NCBI GenBank assembly: GCA_000961655.1
Contig: LADR01000065.1
Span: forward strand, 62,001-126,000
Direction: 5' to 3'
Length of the DNA stretch: 64,000 bases
DNA from: Desulfatitalea sp. BRH_c12
GTDB taxonomy: Bacteria > Desulfobacterota > Desulfobacteria > Desulfobacterales > Desulfosarcinaceae
This document shows positions 16,548 to 25,708 of this stretch, one piece after another. Both the position numbers and the translations under genes were made by a program. The notes under the pieces are model-generated. The model saw nothing but the letters and a program-made list of their open reading frames with translations, was not told the origin of the DNA and did no database searches. Every line of letters starts with the position of its first letter. The first letter of the stretch is position 1.

Positions 16548-16859
16548 ATGTACGCTGTAGTAGCTGCAGGTGGCAAACAATATCGGGTCGAGACAGGCGA
16601 AATCCTGCGTGTGGAAAAGCTCGCAGGCGATGTGGGCGCCGAAGTGGCCTTCGACCAAGTGCTGATGTTCAGCGATGGTGAAAATGTTCAAATCGGCCGA
16701 CCTGTGGTGCAAGGCGCCTCCGTCAAAGGCCATATTGTTGAACAGGGCAAACACAAGAAAATTCTCGTTTTTAAGTACAAACGCCGCAAACGGTATCGCC
16801 GCAAACAGGGCCATCGCCAACCTTTTACCGCGGTACTTATTGACACTATCGAGGCATAG
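16548..16859 (+). CDS. rplU: 50S ribosomal protein L21
   Basis: A 103-residue 23S rRNA-binding protein of the large subunit. It starts MYAVVAAGGKQYRVETGE, carries the basic KHKKILVFKYKRRKRYRRK stretch near residues 67-85, and ends with FTAVLIDTIEA. Length and pattern are standard. AGGAGG lies just before the ATG. It opens the conserved rplU-rpmA-obgE group with nadD and rsfS following, as in many bacteria. Confidence 0.98.
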   Translation: MYAVVAAGGKQYRVETGEILRVEKLAGDVGAEVAFDQVLMFSDGENVQIGRPVVQGASVKGHIVEQGKHKKILVFKYKRRKRYRRKQGHRQPFTAVLIDTIEA

Positions 16860-16895
16860 CGTTGCTTTGCGCGCATTGTAAGGAGAAAGAGGACC

Positions 16896-17150
16896 ATGGC
16901 ACATAAAAAGGCGGGCGGAAGCTCAAAGAACGGTCGCGACAGTCAGGGGCAGCGCAGGGGCACCAAGCGCTACAGCGGTGAAGTCGTAAGGGCGGGCAAT
17001 ATTATTGTGCGCCAACTGGGCACCAAAATCCACCCCGGTGAAAATGTGGGATTGGGTCGGGATTATACTCTTTTTGCCAAGATCGACGGCGTTGTCACCT
17101 TTGAACGCAAAGGCCGCGCGGGCAAAAAGGTCAGTGTTTATGCCGCGTGA
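16896..17150 (+). CDS. rpmA: 50S ribosomal protein L27
   Basis: An 84-residue protein whose N-terminal tail reaches the peptidyl-transferase centre. It begins [16 protein letters not shown], so the tail is exposed directly without the cleaved N-terminal extension found in Firmicutes. [30 protein letters not shown] and the basic end are canonical. AAGGAG precedes the ATG. The stop overlaps the obgE GTG by four bases. Confidence 0.98.
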   Translation: MAHKKAGGSSKNGRDSQGQRRGTKRYSGEVVRAGNIIVRQLGTKIHPGENVGLGRDYTLFAKIDGVVTFERKGRAGKKVSVYAA

Positions 17151-18154
17151 AATTCATTGATGAAGCCACCATCATCGTGCAGTCTGGCAACGGCGGACGC
17201 GGTTGCGTCAGTTTTCGACGTGAGCGTGCCGTGCCCAGAGGCGGACCGGACGGCGGTGACGGTGGCCTGGGCGGTGACGTCCTTCTGAAAGCCACATCCG
17301 GTAAGAGCACCCTTTATCATCTCCAATTCAAAAGAGAGTACAAGGCCTCCAACGGCGAATCCGGCCAGGGCAGACAGAGAAGCGGTCGCGGCGGCGAGGC
17401 CCTGCTGATCGAAGTGCCGGTAGGGACGCTGGTGATCAATGCCGAAACCGGTGAACTGCTGCACGACCTGGTCACCCCGGAGCAGTCGATCGTTGTGGCC
17501 CGCGGTGGCCGCGGTGGCCGCGGCAATTTGCATTTCAAGACCTCCACGCATCGCGCCCCCCATTTCGCGCAGCCCGGAGAACCGGGTGAACGCCTGACCC
17601 TTCGTTTGGAACTCAAACTGATGGCCGATGTGGGCATCATCGGTTTGCCCAATGCCGGCAAGTCGACCCTGATCAGTGCCATCTCTGCGGCGCGCCCAAA
17701 AATCGCCGATTATCCGTTTACAACTTTGACCCCCAATTTGGGTGTGGTGGCCGTGCCCGGCGGCGAGCCATACGTCATCGCGGACATTCCCGGCTTGATC
17801 CAGGGGGCGCATACGGGCACAGGCCTGGGCACCCGATTTCTCAAGCATATCGAGCGCACGCGGTTGCTGGTCCACTTGATCGACTGCAGCACCTTGGACG
17901 CTCAAGACCCCTTGGCATCGTACAGGACGATTTGCCGTGAACTGGCCATGTACAAGGACAGTCTTGCGGAGAAACCGCAATTGGTGGTATTAAACAAGCT
18001 CGATCTGACAGATTGTGACCGTTTGGCGGATAGCTTCTGCCAGGCGCTGCCCGATAGCGATGTACTTCGCATCAGCGCGGCCACGCGCAAGGGGCTGGAC
18101 AGCTTGAAAACCCGCATCAGACGGCAATTAGATATTCTGGATGAAAGCTTGTGA
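17147..18154 (+). CDS. obgE: Obg/CgtA family ribosome-associated GTPase
   Basis: A 335-residue GTPase acting in late 50S assembly and the stringent response. The N-terminal glycine-rich Obg fold (1-158, [13 protein letters not shown] and GGRGGRGN) is followed by the G domain with GLPNAGKST (G1), the [16 protein letters not shown] switch II region, NKLD (G4) and an SAATRKGL G5 region. The variable C-terminal domain is absent, as in many short Obg proteins. The start is GTG in a GTGA overlap with rpmA, indicating coupled translation. The last 14 bases overlap nadD. Confidence 0.97.
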   Translation: MKFIDEATIIVQSGNGGRGCVSFRRERAVPRGGPDGGDGGLGGDVLLKATSGKSTLYHLQFKREYKASNGESGQGRQRSGRGGEALLIEVPVGTLVINAETGELLHDLVTPEQSIVVARGGRGGRGNLHFKTSTHRAPHFAQPGEPGERLTLRLELKLMADVGIIGLPNAGKSTLISAISAARPKIADYPFTTLTPNLGVVAVPGGEPYVIADIPGLIQGAHTGTGLGTRFLKHIERTRLLVHLIDCSTLDAQDPLASYRTICRELAMYKDSLAEKPQLVVLNKLDLTDCDRLADSFCQALPDSDVLRISAATRKGLDSLKTRIRRQLDILDESL

Positions 18155-18836
18155 GACCTGCCGGGACCGCTCCAGCCGGATCGGTCTTTTCGGCGGCACA
18201 TTCAACCCCATTCATCGCGGCCACACGCAAGTGGCCCTGGATGTGTTGCGCCATTTCCAACTGGATTGCATCCACTTCATTCCCAGCGCCATGCCGCCGC
18301 ACAAAAGCCGTGGCAAATTGGCCTCCGCCCAAGACCGGCTGCATATGGTGCGCTTGGCTTTGGGCGATCATGATCGCCTGCAGGCCTGCGACATCGAAGT
18401 AAAACGCAGCGGCCCTTCTTACAGCATCGATACCGTGCGGCAACTGAGGGCGGATTTGCCCGGGCAGACCCAATTCTTTTTTGTCTTGGGGGTGGACGCA
18501 TTCCTGGAGATCCATACCTGGAAGAATTTTCACCAGCTATTTGAAGAAACCGCTTTTGTGGTCATGTCGCGACCGGGAACCGGACAATGGTCCGACACCC
18601 TGTGCCGGAAGGTCGGAGACTATGTCAGACGGCACATCGGCGCAACTTATGAATTGTCTGCCGATGGCACGTGTCTGTCCAATTCGAACCGGCCGACAAT
18701 ATGGCTGGCATCCGTCACGCCGGTGGACATCTCCTCCTCCCTGATCCGGACGATGCGCCAACAAGGAGCGTCTGTCAAAGCATGGGTTGCGCCAGCCGTA
18801 GCCGAGTATATTATATCAAGAGGGTTATACCGATGA
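18141..18836 (+). CDS. nadD: Nicotinate-nucleotide adenylyltransferase
   Basis: This 231-residue enzyme adenylates nicotinate mononucleotide to deamido-NAD. The nucleotidyltransferase motif GLFGGTFNPIHRGH sits at residues 15-28 and the C-terminal ISSSLIRT near 205, which together bind ATP; SYSIDTVRQL and FVLGVDAFLEIHTWK match the NadD subgroup rather than CoaD. It starts inside the end of obgE and ends in an ATGA overlap with rsfS. nadA lies elsewhere in the window at 51372. Confidence 0.95.
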   Translation: MKACETCRDRSSRIGLFGGTFNPIHRGHTQVALDVLRHFQLDCIHFIPSAMPPHKSRGKLASAQDRLHMVRLALGDHDRLQACDIEVKRSGPSYSIDTVRQLRADLPGQTQFFFVLGVDAFLEIHTWKNFHQLFEETAFVVMSRPGTGQWSDTLCRKVGDYVRRHIGATYELSADGTCLSNSNRPTIWLASVTPVDISSSLIRTMRQQGASVKAWVAPAVAEYIISRGLYR

Positions 18837-19237
18837 GTATGGAAAATAATTTAGATTTATACGTGCAAGCGGTTCTGGAGAAAAAAGCCGAAGGCATCGT
18901 CGTTCTCGACGTGCGCAGCCTGACCTCTATTGCAGATACCTTTATCATCTGCAGCGGACGCTCCAACCGCCAGGTCAGCGCGATTGCCGACAGTGTTGAA
19001 CGTTTCCTGAAGAAACAGGCAATCAAGCCGTTAAGTGTGGAAGGCAAGGCGGATGGCCACTGGGTGTTGTTGGATTATGGTGAGGTCATCATTCACATAT
19101 TTTATGAAACCACCCGCGTTTTCTACGATCTGGAAGGACTGTGGAGCGATGCCACGCGCATCACCACCGAAAGCATGCAAAAAAGCCATGCCGCCGATGC
19201 CCGGGTTTTCGATGGCCAGGAAATCATCGTCGAATAG
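18833..19237 (+). CDS. rsfS: Ribosomal silencing factor RsfS
   Basis: A 134-residue factor that binds L14 and blocks subunit joining in starved cells. Family motifs are present: VVLDVRSLTSIADTFIICSG near residue 23, SNRQVSAIADSV, GHWVLLDYGEVIIHIF near 72 and FYDLEGLWSDA near 95. The start codon overlaps the nadD stop (ATGA). The protein is slightly longer at its C-terminus than the usual ~110 residues. Its place after obgE-nadD is the common one. Confidence 0.95.
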   Translation: MSMENNLDLYVQAVLEKKAEGIVVLDVRSLTSIADTFIICSGRSNRQVSAIADSVERFLKKQAIKPLSVEGKADGHWVLLDYGEVIIHIFYETTRVFYDLEGLWSDATRITTESMQKSHAADARVFDGQEIIVE

Positions 19238-19355
19238 GATGACCACTGTGCTTTTCGAGTGCCAGAACCATGTGGTGGCTGTGGTCGGACGAGTGAGCTT
19301 CAGTCCGGATTCGTTATCGGGACGTAACGGCTAACCCCAAAAATGGAGAACGATC

Positions 19356-20900
19356 ATGCCGAGACCCAAACCGGTCATGCTGATGATTCTTGACGGCTGG
19401 GGCGATTACCCGCCTGGGCCGGGCAACGCCGTCAGCCTGGCCCAAACCCCAGTGCTGGACCGTCTGCTGGCCAGCTATCCCCACTGCCACCTGAAGACAT
19501 CCGGCAAATCCGTCGGTTTACCCGAAGGAATCATGGGCAACTCGGAGGTCGGACATCTGAACATTGGCGCGGGGCGTGTGGTTTACCAGGATTTGCTGCG
19601 GATCGACCTCGCCATCGAAGATGGCACCTTTTTTCAAAATGCCGCCCTTGATCGGGCCATGTCCCGCGTTGCGCAAAAAAGCAGGGCGTTGCATCTGATC
19701 GGCCTCGTTTCCGACGGCGGCGTTCACAGCCAGTTGACCCACGTGCTGGCCTTGCTGGATATGGCCAAAAAGAAGGGGCTCTCCAAAGTTTACGTGCACG
19801 CCATTCTGGACGGACGAGATACGTCCCCCGAGGGTGGACAGGATTACGTTGCCCAGGTGCAGCGGCACATTCAAGATATCGGCACGGGCGCCATCGCTAC
19901 CATCTGCGGCCGCTATTATGCCATGGATCGCGATACCCGATGGGATCGTACTGAAAAAGCCTATCGCCTCCTGACGGCCGGCGAGGGCCTGCGGGGGCAT
20001 GACCCGGTGGCGGCCATTCGCGCCGCTTACGAACGCGGCGAGACTGATGAATTCGTTAAGCCGATTGTAATCGCGACCGAAAGCGATAGCCCCCAGGCCA
20101 TGGTGCAGGACCAGGATGCCATCATCTTTTTCAATTTTCGCGCCGATCGTGCGCGCCAACTGACGCGCGCCTTTAACGAAACCGATTTCAAGGGTTTTGA
20201 ACGCTCGGTGTTGCCGCGCCTCAGCGACTATGTGTGCATGACCCTTTACGATGAATCCTTCGATCTGCCCACGGCATTTCCGCCTGAGCACCTGGAGGAC
20301 ATTTTAGGTGAGACGGTCGCCGCCAATGGCATGCACCAGCTGCGCATCGCTGAAACCGAAAAATACGCCCATGTGACCTATTTCTTCAACGGCGGGGAGG
20401 AAAAACCCTTTGAAAACGAGGATCGTTGCCTGATTCCGTCGCCGCGCGAAGTGCCTACGTACGATCATAAGCCGGAAATGAGCGCCGAAACGGTCACCGA
20501 GGAGGTGTTGAAGCGGATTGCCGCAGATACCTATGATATGATTGTGCTCAACTTTGCGAACATGGATATGGTTGGCCATACCGGGGTTATTTCAGCGGCC
20601 GTCAAAGCCTGTGAGACGGTTGACCGCTGTGTGGGCCGTATCGTGGATGCGGTTCAATCCAAGGGTGGCGCACTGCTGATCACCGCTGATCACGGCAATG
20701 CCGAAACCATGCTGACCGGCGAAGGCAAGGCGTTCACGGCACACACAACCAATCCGGTGCATCTGGTCCTGGTGGACGACTGCCGTAAGCACGTTCAATT
20801 GCGCGAAGGCGTTTTGGGAGATATTGCGCCGACGATTTTGCAGCTCCTGGGCGTTGCGCAGCCGCCCAAAATGACCGGCCGTTCACTGTTAACGACCTAA
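19356..20900 (+). CDS. gpmI: 2,3-bisphosphoglycerate-independent phosphoglycerate mutase
   Basis: A 514-residue dimanganese enzyme of glycolysis and gluconeogenesis, interconverting 3- and 2-phosphoglycerate. Motifs include MLMILDGWGD at the first metal site, the catalytic serine in GIMGNSEVGHLNIGAGR near 60, HAILDGRDTSPEGG, GRYYAMDRDTRWDRTEKAY, FFNFRADRARQLT and ITADHGNAE with TAHTTNPVHLVL. Full length. GGAG stands eight bases before the ATG. The 118-base gap after rsfS contains only a 31-codon ORF of no recognisable kind. Confidence 0.96.
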   Translation: MPRPKPVMLMILDGWGDYPPGPGNAVSLAQTPVLDRLLASYPHCHLKTSGKSVGLPEGIMGNSEVGHLNIGAGRVVYQDLLRIDLAIEDGTFFQNAALDRAMSRVAQKSRALHLIGLVSDGGVHSQLTHVLALLDMAKKKGLSKVYVHAILDGRDTSPEGGQDYVAQVQRHIQDIGTGAIATICGRYYAMDRDTRWDRTEKAYRLLTAGEGLRGHDPVAAIRAAYERGETDEFVKPIVIATESDSPQAMVQDQDAIIFFNFRADRARQLTRAFNETDFKGFERSVLPRLSDYVCMTLYDESFDLPTAFPPEHLEDILGETVAANGMHQLRIAETEKYAHVTYFFNGGEEKPFENEDRCLIPSPREVPTYDHKPEMSAETVTEEVLKRIAADTYDMIVLNFANMDMVGHTGVISAAVKACETVDRCVGRIVDAVQSKGGALLITADHGNAETMLTGEGKAFTAHTTNPVHLVLVDDCRKHVQLREGVLGDIAPTILQLLGVAQPPKMTGRSLLTT

Positions 20901-20913
20901 AAAGGCCGAACCA

Positions 20914-21450
20914 ATGTCAACAGATGCCAATGGGGAGTGGGTGATCGATTACATCACCGGCCGCAAAGTGCCCAATGCAGGCGCGGAAGCCAATCGCCAA
21001 GCAGTCGAGCGCCATCTTGTCGAAATTAAAGGGTATGCCAAAACGGAAATCGAGGTGGATGCCTCCATTTGTTTTGACATGGGCCTCGAGCAGTATGCCT
21101 CATTTCTCGATTTGGTGGTGAGCGTCGCCGGGCGGCGTTGCATGGTCATCAAATGCGCGCCCGGGTCGCTCGCATCGCGTGAAAGAGAGGTCGTCGCAGC
21201 GGCGCGTCTTCTCGCCTCCTACCAGATACCCTTGGCCGTCGCGTCTGACGGCCAAACGGCCATTGTCTGGGAGACGATCAGCGGGAAGGAACGGGGCCAG
21301 GGCCTGAATGCCATTCCTTCCCGCCAACAGGCAGAACATCTTATCGATCCCCACCGGATAGCGCCGCTCAACGAAAAGCGGCGCATGCAGCAGCAATTGA
21401 TCTTTCGTTCATACGACAGCATGAATGTTCACGGTTCGGCAAAAAAGTAG
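20914..21450 (+). CDS. Orphan HsdR N-terminal-like (HSDR_N_2) protein
   Basis: This 178-residue protein resembles the nuclease-fold N-terminal domain of type I restriction R subunits. GEWVIDYITGRKVPN at the start, NRQAVERHLVEIKGYAKTEIEVDA near 28 and CMVIKCAPGSLASREREVVAAARLL near 76 match that domain. In the usual PD-(D/E)xK site a D...ExK pair is expected; here the region reads MVIKCAPG, so the central acid is not obvious and activity is uncertain. No helicase, HsdM or HsdS gene is near. It follows gpmI by 13 bases and is likely cotranscribed. Stand-alone proteins of this type are common in Desulfobacterota and have no proven function. Confidence 0.75.
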   Translation: MSTDANGEWVIDYITGRKVPNAGAEANRQAVERHLVEIKGYAKTEIEVDASICFDMGLEQYASFLDLVVSVAGRRCMVIKCAPGSLASREREVVAAARLLASYQIPLAVASDGQTAIVWETISGKERGQGLNAIPSRQQAEHLIDPHRIAPLNEKRRMQQQLIFRSYDSMNVHGSAKK

Positions 21451-21458
21451 TTTTTTGC

Positions 21459-22136
21459 TTATACGCCGGCCACATCCTTGCCGCAGCTCTTGCAGATCTT
21501 TGCGCGTCGTTTGATGACTTCGGCGCAGAAAGGACATTCGCGCGTAAAATAGCGCTCATGGATCTTTTCGACGGCATTGCTGATCGATTCCTGCAATTTC
21601 TGGTTGGCTGCTTTCATGCAACGCAACGGCTCAATGGCTTCCAGTTCACCGAGATCGCCGATCATTTGGGCCGCCTTCAGGCGCACACGTACCGGCTCGC
21701 AACTATCGCTCAGCAGGCGCATGATCGTGACCCCATCCTTGTTGGTATAGCAATCCGCCAGGATTGAAAAACCCTTCTTGGTCTGTTCTTTGAGGATCTC
21801 CTCCTGTGCCAGGGCCTCGTCCTCGATAATCTGCCCCTGCCCGCCCATCGAGCTGAACACAGGCATGCATTCGAATTGTTCGGTGCCGGGATAGTTGAGA
21901 CATCGCATTGAGGCACGCTGGGCGAAATTTTCTTCCATATCCTTCCACCCTTGCGTATACAGGGGGCATTCGTCATTGAAACACAGGAACAAAAAAGGTT
22001 CGCCCCAGCCCAATCCGTCGGAAACGTTAATTGGAGGGACCTCCCACAATTTCATTGTTTCGCCGCAATGGGGGCAGTTTGGTTTTTTCAACGCCAGCAC
22101 TCGTTCGATATACTCTTGTTTGCTTTCTATAGCCAT
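21459..22136 (-). CDS. Zinc-ribbon protein with HEAT-like middle
   Basis: A 225-residue protein with three visible parts. The N-terminus has CPHCGETMKLWEVP (residues 21-34) and later CFNDEC, a split zinc ribbon. The middle (about 130-185) has paired helices, VRLKAAQMIGDLGELEAIEPL, like a single HEAT repeat. The C-terminus ends in a second zinc ribbon, CPFCAEVIKRRAKICKSCGKDV. No signal peptide is present. I know of similar uncharacterised proteins in sulfate reducers but no function. It is convergent with the HsdR-N gene, the stops being eight bases apart. Confidence 0.8.
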   Translation of the reverse strand: MAIESKQEYIERVLALKKPNCPHCGETMKLWEVPPINVSDGLGWGEPFLFLCFNDECPLYTQGWKDMEENFAQRASMRCLNYPGTEQFECMPVFSSMGGQGQIIEDEALAQEEILKEQTKKGFSILADCYTNKDGVTIMRLLSDSCEPVRVRLKAAQMIGDLGELEAIEPLRCMKAANQKLQESISNAVEKIHERYFTRECPFCAEVIKRRAKICKSCGKDVAGV

Positions 22137-22595
22137 TATTTACTCCATAAGGATGTCGATGGATCAGCGGCACCCGATTGAATTTCCACATGCAGGGCAG
22201 GTGGCGGTATCCCCTAAGGGATGGGCGGAGCCTCGCCGGCCCAGCCTCTCGATTCGGCCGTTTTTCAACACACGCACGGCTGTTTAAACCATGACAATAT
22301 TAAGGAGATTTACATTGATGTCAATTGAAACGATCGGTATCGTCCGCAGGCGAGCTGCTTTTTGGGCTCTCTAAATATGCTATCCTCAAGCGCCTTGACG
22401 TTTGAACCGATGATCCCGGTGTGCCGGTGCGGAGCATCGCCCGGGCCACCTTATGCGTTCTGACGTTATCCGCTTGACTTCAATGACAAAAGACCTAAAG
22501 ATAGGCAACCTGCGGATGACGCGCTGCGCATGGCGGCAGACCTTTATCCGTGCAGATGCCGAAAATTGGATGCAAGCCTTGAAAGGAGGGGCGCC
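22137..22595. other. Gene-free divergent interval
   Basis: I find no real gene. An 18-codon ORF with a fair ribosome-binding site (22318-22374, AAGGAG upstream) starts MSIETIGIV, oddly like the MSIDRIV start of the next gene, and could be a leader or remnant. A TTGACT at 22472-22477 with AAAGAT 17 bases later is a possible promoter for the DUF2892 gene. Confidence 0.4.
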
Positions 22596-22799
22596 ATGAG
22601 TATTGACCGAATCGTGATGGCATGGGCCGGAGGGATTGTTCTTCTCAGCGTTCTACTCTCATTCGCGCATTCATCTTACTGGCTTTTGTTGACAGCTTTT
22701 GTCGGCATCAATTTGCTTCAATCCGCATTCACCGGTTTTTGCCCAATGGCCATTCTGCTCAAAAAGCTCGGTGTCAAATCCGGAGCTGCCTTTGAGTGA
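22596..22799 (+). CDS. Small DUF2892 (YgaP-like) membrane protein
   Basis: A 67-residue protein with two transmembrane segments (about 10-28 and 33-50) and the DUF2892 signature: MSIDRIVMAWAGGIVLLSVLL at the start and a GFCPMAILLKKLGVK end. In YgaP the same module is attached to a rhodanese domain; here it stands alone. An AAAGGAGG seven bases before the ATG at 22596 fixes the start, and the reading frame upstream is discarded. The conserved cysteine of the FCP motif may be functional. Function unknown. Confidence 0.85.
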   Translation: MSIDRIVMAWAGGIVLLSVLLSFAHSSYWLLLTAFVGINLLQSAFTGFCPMAILLKKLGVKSGAAFE

Positions 22800-22843
22800 C
22801 CCAGAAGTGACGCTCCTCTGTGACGAATCCTATGAATGCACCC

Positions 22844-22880
22844 GCCCGGCTCACCGGCGTTTGGAACCCGAAAGTTGAAC
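22844..22880. repeat. Dispersed palindromic repeat, module B (copy 2)
   Basis: GCCCGGCTCACCGGCG is followed by TTTGGAACCCGAAAGTTGAAC. It is the clearest copy of the module and lies just upstream of recX. Its presence inside the upstream extension of the recX reading frame argues for a downstream start. Confidence 0.7.
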
Positions 22881-22927
22881 GAGGTCATGTGCCCGTGGCA
22901 TCGAATTCCAGGAGGCCGTCGATAAAA

Positions 22928-23392
22928 ATGGTTGCTGCTACCGGAGATGCTCGAAAGTGTCTCGATTCGGCATTACGGCTTCTGGGCGGCCGCGACCACG
23001 GTTGCGCGGAGCTTTCGCAAAAACTGAAACGGCGCGGGTTCGCGCCGCCAGATATATCGCAAGCCATCACGGAATGCAGGCGCCTGGGCTATCTGGATGA
23101 TCGACGATTCTGTTCCCGGTTCATGGTTCAGAAGCGCCGCAAAGGCTACGGTCCGCTGCGCATCGCGCAAATGTTGCGGAGTAAGGGCGTATCGGCGGAC
23201 CTGGTGGATGAAGCCATCGCGTCGAATGAGGAGGCGCAAATCGAAGATTGTCGTCGGGCCTTGGTTGGCAAAGTTAATCGCGATTCCAACGCGCGGGCCA
23301 GCGAGCTTAAGTTGTATCGCTTTCTTCTTCAGCGCGGGTTTGCGCCATCGATTGTCCGGCAGGTCCTCAAGGCCTCGATGCAGGGCATGTAG
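22928..23392 (+). CDS. recX: Regulatory protein RecX
   Basis: A 154-residue all-helical modulator of RecA filaments. Tandem three-helix repeats are visible: ALRLLGGRDHGCAELSQKLKRRGF near residue 15, ECRRLGYLDDRRFCSRFM near 48, then KGYGPLRIAQMLRSKGVSADLV. The ATG at 22928 has AGGAGG 12 bases upstream; the frame runs back to 22820 but passes through a dispersed repeat and is not RecX-like there. recA is not in the window. The neighbouring genes are unrelated. Confidence 0.88.
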   Translation: MVAATGDARKCLDSALRLLGGRDHGCAELSQKLKRRGFAPPDISQAITECRRLGYLDDRRFCSRFMVQKRRKGYGPLRIAQMLRSKGVSADLVDEAIASNEEAQIEDCRRALVGKVNRDSNARASELKLYRFLLQRGFAPSIVRQVLKASMQGM

Positions 23393-23505
23393 CTGCGAAT
23401 CGTGTTCGGCACTGAAGGTGGGGAAATGGCCAGCAGCCAAGTTTTGAGCGAAAAAGACCCCTGAAACCGTCCCTCTTGAGAAAAGATGCAAGAGGGTGCG
23501 TAGGA

Positions 23506-23551
23506 AAAAACTAAAAAGGGCAGCCTTACCGAATGGTGGTAAGGCTGCCCC
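23506..23551 (-). terminator. Rho-independent terminator after the HU gene
   Basis: On the minus strand GGGCAGCCTTACC (23550-23538) pairs perfectly with GGTAAGGCTGCCC (23530-23518), followed by TTTTTAGTTTTTT. The 13 bp stem has a seven-base loop. It sits 18 bases beyond the hup stop. Confidence 0.93.
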
Positions 23552-23569
23552 TCAAAGCACATGCTTGAA

Positions 23570-23842
23570 CTAGATCGACTCTTTAAGTTTTTTTCCGGGC
23601 TTGAATTTCACGACGTTGGAAGCCTTTATTTTGATGACTTCGCCGGTCTGAGGATTTCTGCCTTTGCGGGCTTTACGGCGTGCCTTTTGGAAAGTACCAA
23701 ACCCAACCAGGGTCACTTTACCATCTTTCTTCTTAAGTGCCTTGGTGACGCCGTCGACGAAAGATTCCAGAGCAGTCTGTGCCGCAGCCTTGGTAATACC
23801 TGCCTCATCGGCCATTTTCTCAACAATTTCCGCTTTAGTCAT
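23570..23842 (-). CDS. hup: HU family DNA-binding protein
   Basis: A 90-residue histone-like protein that bends and compacts DNA as a dimer. It begins MTKAEIVEKMADEAGITKAA and has the beta-arm core VTLVGFGTFQKARRKARKGRNPQTGE with the Pro that intercalates in DNA, ending FKPGKKLKESI. The start at 23842 follows an AGGAGG; the frame extends upstream without conservation. A strong terminator follows, so it is monocistronic. Confidence 0.96.
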   Translation of the reverse strand: MTKAEIVEKMADEAGITKAAAQTALESFVDGVTKALKKKDGKVTLVGFGTFQKARRKARKGRNPQTGEVIKIKASNVVKFKPGKKLKESI

Positions 23843-24065
23843 CTGAATTCCTCCTTTAATATATGTGAAAACCCGCCAAACGCATATACTCTGCATTTAC
23901 AGTCTCGTACGGCCCTTGTCAACATAAAACACCTGTCAATAGCGGTTTTTTGCAGGGCTCCTGAATAATAACCGGCATGGGATGGTGCTTTGCGACTGGT
24001 GCATCTCTGATTAACCGCTGATGCCAACGGCAATGCGGCAGACCGTACTCCCAAACATGCGAATA

Positions 24066-25607
24066 TCAGCCGGCGCAAGCGACGGTACGATCCGGTGTCC
24101 GGTATTGCAGAGACTCTCCGATATGGTGCGCTTCGATGCCTTCCGCCCCACTCAAATCGGCAATCGTGCGGGCAATCTTGAGAATTCTATTCAGGGCACG
24201 GGCTGAAAGACCCAGCTTGTCACCGGCTTCCTCCAGCAGGCACGTTGAATCCGCTGCAATCCGGCATTTTGCTTTAAGTTGCCGACTACTCATCTGCGCA
24301 TTACAGAAAATCTGTGTTTTCCGAAATCTTTCTGTCTGAATGTGTCTGGCGGCTATCACGCGATGGCGAATGTCTTCCGACGATTCGGTCTGCGACACTG
24401 TCGTCAACTCACGGTACGGCACGGCCGGCACATCGATATGAATATCGATACGGTCCAGCAATGGACCGGAGAGTTTTGCCCGGTAACGCTGAATTTGCTG
24501 TTGCGTACAACTGCATACGTGCCTGGGATCGTCGAGATAGCCGCAGGGACAAGGATTCATGGCGGCAACCAGCATCACGCGGGCAGGATACGTGATCGCG
24601 GAACTGGCTCTTGAAAGGGTCACATGGCCATCTTCAAGGGGCTGGCGCAGTACTTCGAGAACGTGCTTTTTATACTCGGGCAGTTCGTCCAGAAAAAGAA
24701 CACCATTGTGCGCCAGGCTGACCTCGCCCGGCCTGGGTTGGGCCCCGCCGCCGATCAGCCCGGCATCGGAAATGGTGTGGTGCGGTGCGCGGAAACAGCG
24801 GTGCGTAATCAAAGCCTGATTGCGGGCAAGCATGCCGGCGACACTATAGATTTTGGTTGTCTCAATGGCCTCTTCGAAGGACAGCGGCGGCAGAATGGAC
24901 GGGAGTCTGCGCGCAAGCATGGTTTTGCCGGCACCAGGCGGGCCTACCATCAATAGATTATGGCCGCCGGCGGCGGCGATTTCCAAGGCCCGTTTGACGT
25001 GCGCCTGACCTTTAACATCACTGAAATTTTTCTGCGTACGGTCGGGCTGGTCGAACAAAGGTGCAAGATCGGCTTTTTTTTCCGCGGTGAGCTGAATGTC
25101 CCCGCGCACGAACGCCACAACCTGGGAGAGGTTTTGGGCGGCATACACATCAATATCCTGGACCACGGCGGCTTCGTTTCGATTTTCATGCGGTACGACA
25201 ATGCCGCCGATGCCGGCTTGCCGCGCCTTTATGGCCATGGACAGCGAACCGACGACCGACTTGATCCGGCCGTCCAGGCTCAATTCTCCCAGAAAAAGAA
25301 ACCCCTCCAAAGCAGTGGGCGGCAACATTCCGGTGGCGCCCAGAATGCCCAAGGCGATTGGCAAGTCGAAACCGGTGCCCACTTTTTTGATATGCGCCGG
25401 CGCCAGATTCACGGTAATGCGGTCGTCGGGGAAGGTGTATCCCGAGTTTTTAATGGCCGCGCGCACACGTTCGCGACTCTCTTTGACCGCGGTTTCCGGT
25501 AGTCCCACCGTCACGAAAGAGGGCAGACCGCGGGAAATATCTACTTCCACCTCCACCAGATAGGCATCCACCCCGATAACAGCGGTGCTCAATATCTTCG
25601 ATAACAC
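24066..25607 (-). CDS. comM: ComM/YifB family Mg chelatase-like AAA ATPase
   Basis: A 513-residue hexameric helicase-like ATPase; the proteobacterial ComM promotes branch migration during natural transformation. The N-terminal Lon-like domain (GVDAYLVEVEVDISRGLPSF) is followed by the Walker A GPPGAGKTML near 220, Walker B NGVLFLDELPEY near 303, the zinc-like cysteines in NPCPCGYLDDPRHVCSC near 350 and a C-terminal helical domain ending in ARTIADLSG. Full length. No competence genes are nearby. The gene is single, with intergenic regions on both sides. Confidence 0.94.
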   Translation of the reverse strand: MLSKILSTAVIGVDAYLVEVEVDISRGLPSFVTVGLPETAVKESRERVRAAIKNSGYTFPDDRITVNLAPAHIKKVGTGFDLPIALGILGATGMLPPTALEGFLFLGELSLDGRIKSVVGSLSMAIKARQAGIGGIVVPHENRNEAAVVQDIDVYAAQNLSQVVAFVRGDIQLTAEKKADLAPLFDQPDRTQKNFSDVKGQAHVKRALEIAAAGGHNLLMVGPPGAGKTMLARRLPSILPPLSFEEAIETTKIYSVAGMLARNQALITHRCFRAPHHTISDAGLIGGGAQPRPGEVSLAHNGVLFLDELPEYKKHVLEVLRQPLEDGHVTLSRASSAITYPARVMLVAAMNPCPCGYLDDPRHVCSCTQQQIQRYRAKLSGPLLDRIDIHIDVPAVPYRELTTVSQTESSEDIRHRVIAARHIQTERFRKTQIFCNAQMSSRQLKAKCRIAADSTCLLEEAGDKLGLSARALNRILKIARTIADLSGAEGIEAHHIGESLQYRTPDRTVACAG

Positions 25608-25708
25608 GATTCCTCCTAAGCGGCGACCCGGAGTGTAGCCATTCGCACATGGTGCCCAGGATCGGCAGGGGCCATAATTTAGTTGTCAAAAGGACGCACA
25701 ATGCGCTA

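Noticed and set aside
19239-19334. A 31-codon ORF between rsfS and gpmI
   Set aside because: Short, no family, and only two bases after the rsfS stop without its own ribosome-binding site.
22318-22374. An 18-codon ORF with a fair ribosome-binding site
   Set aside because: Too short to support; kept only as a remark because its start resembles the next gene.
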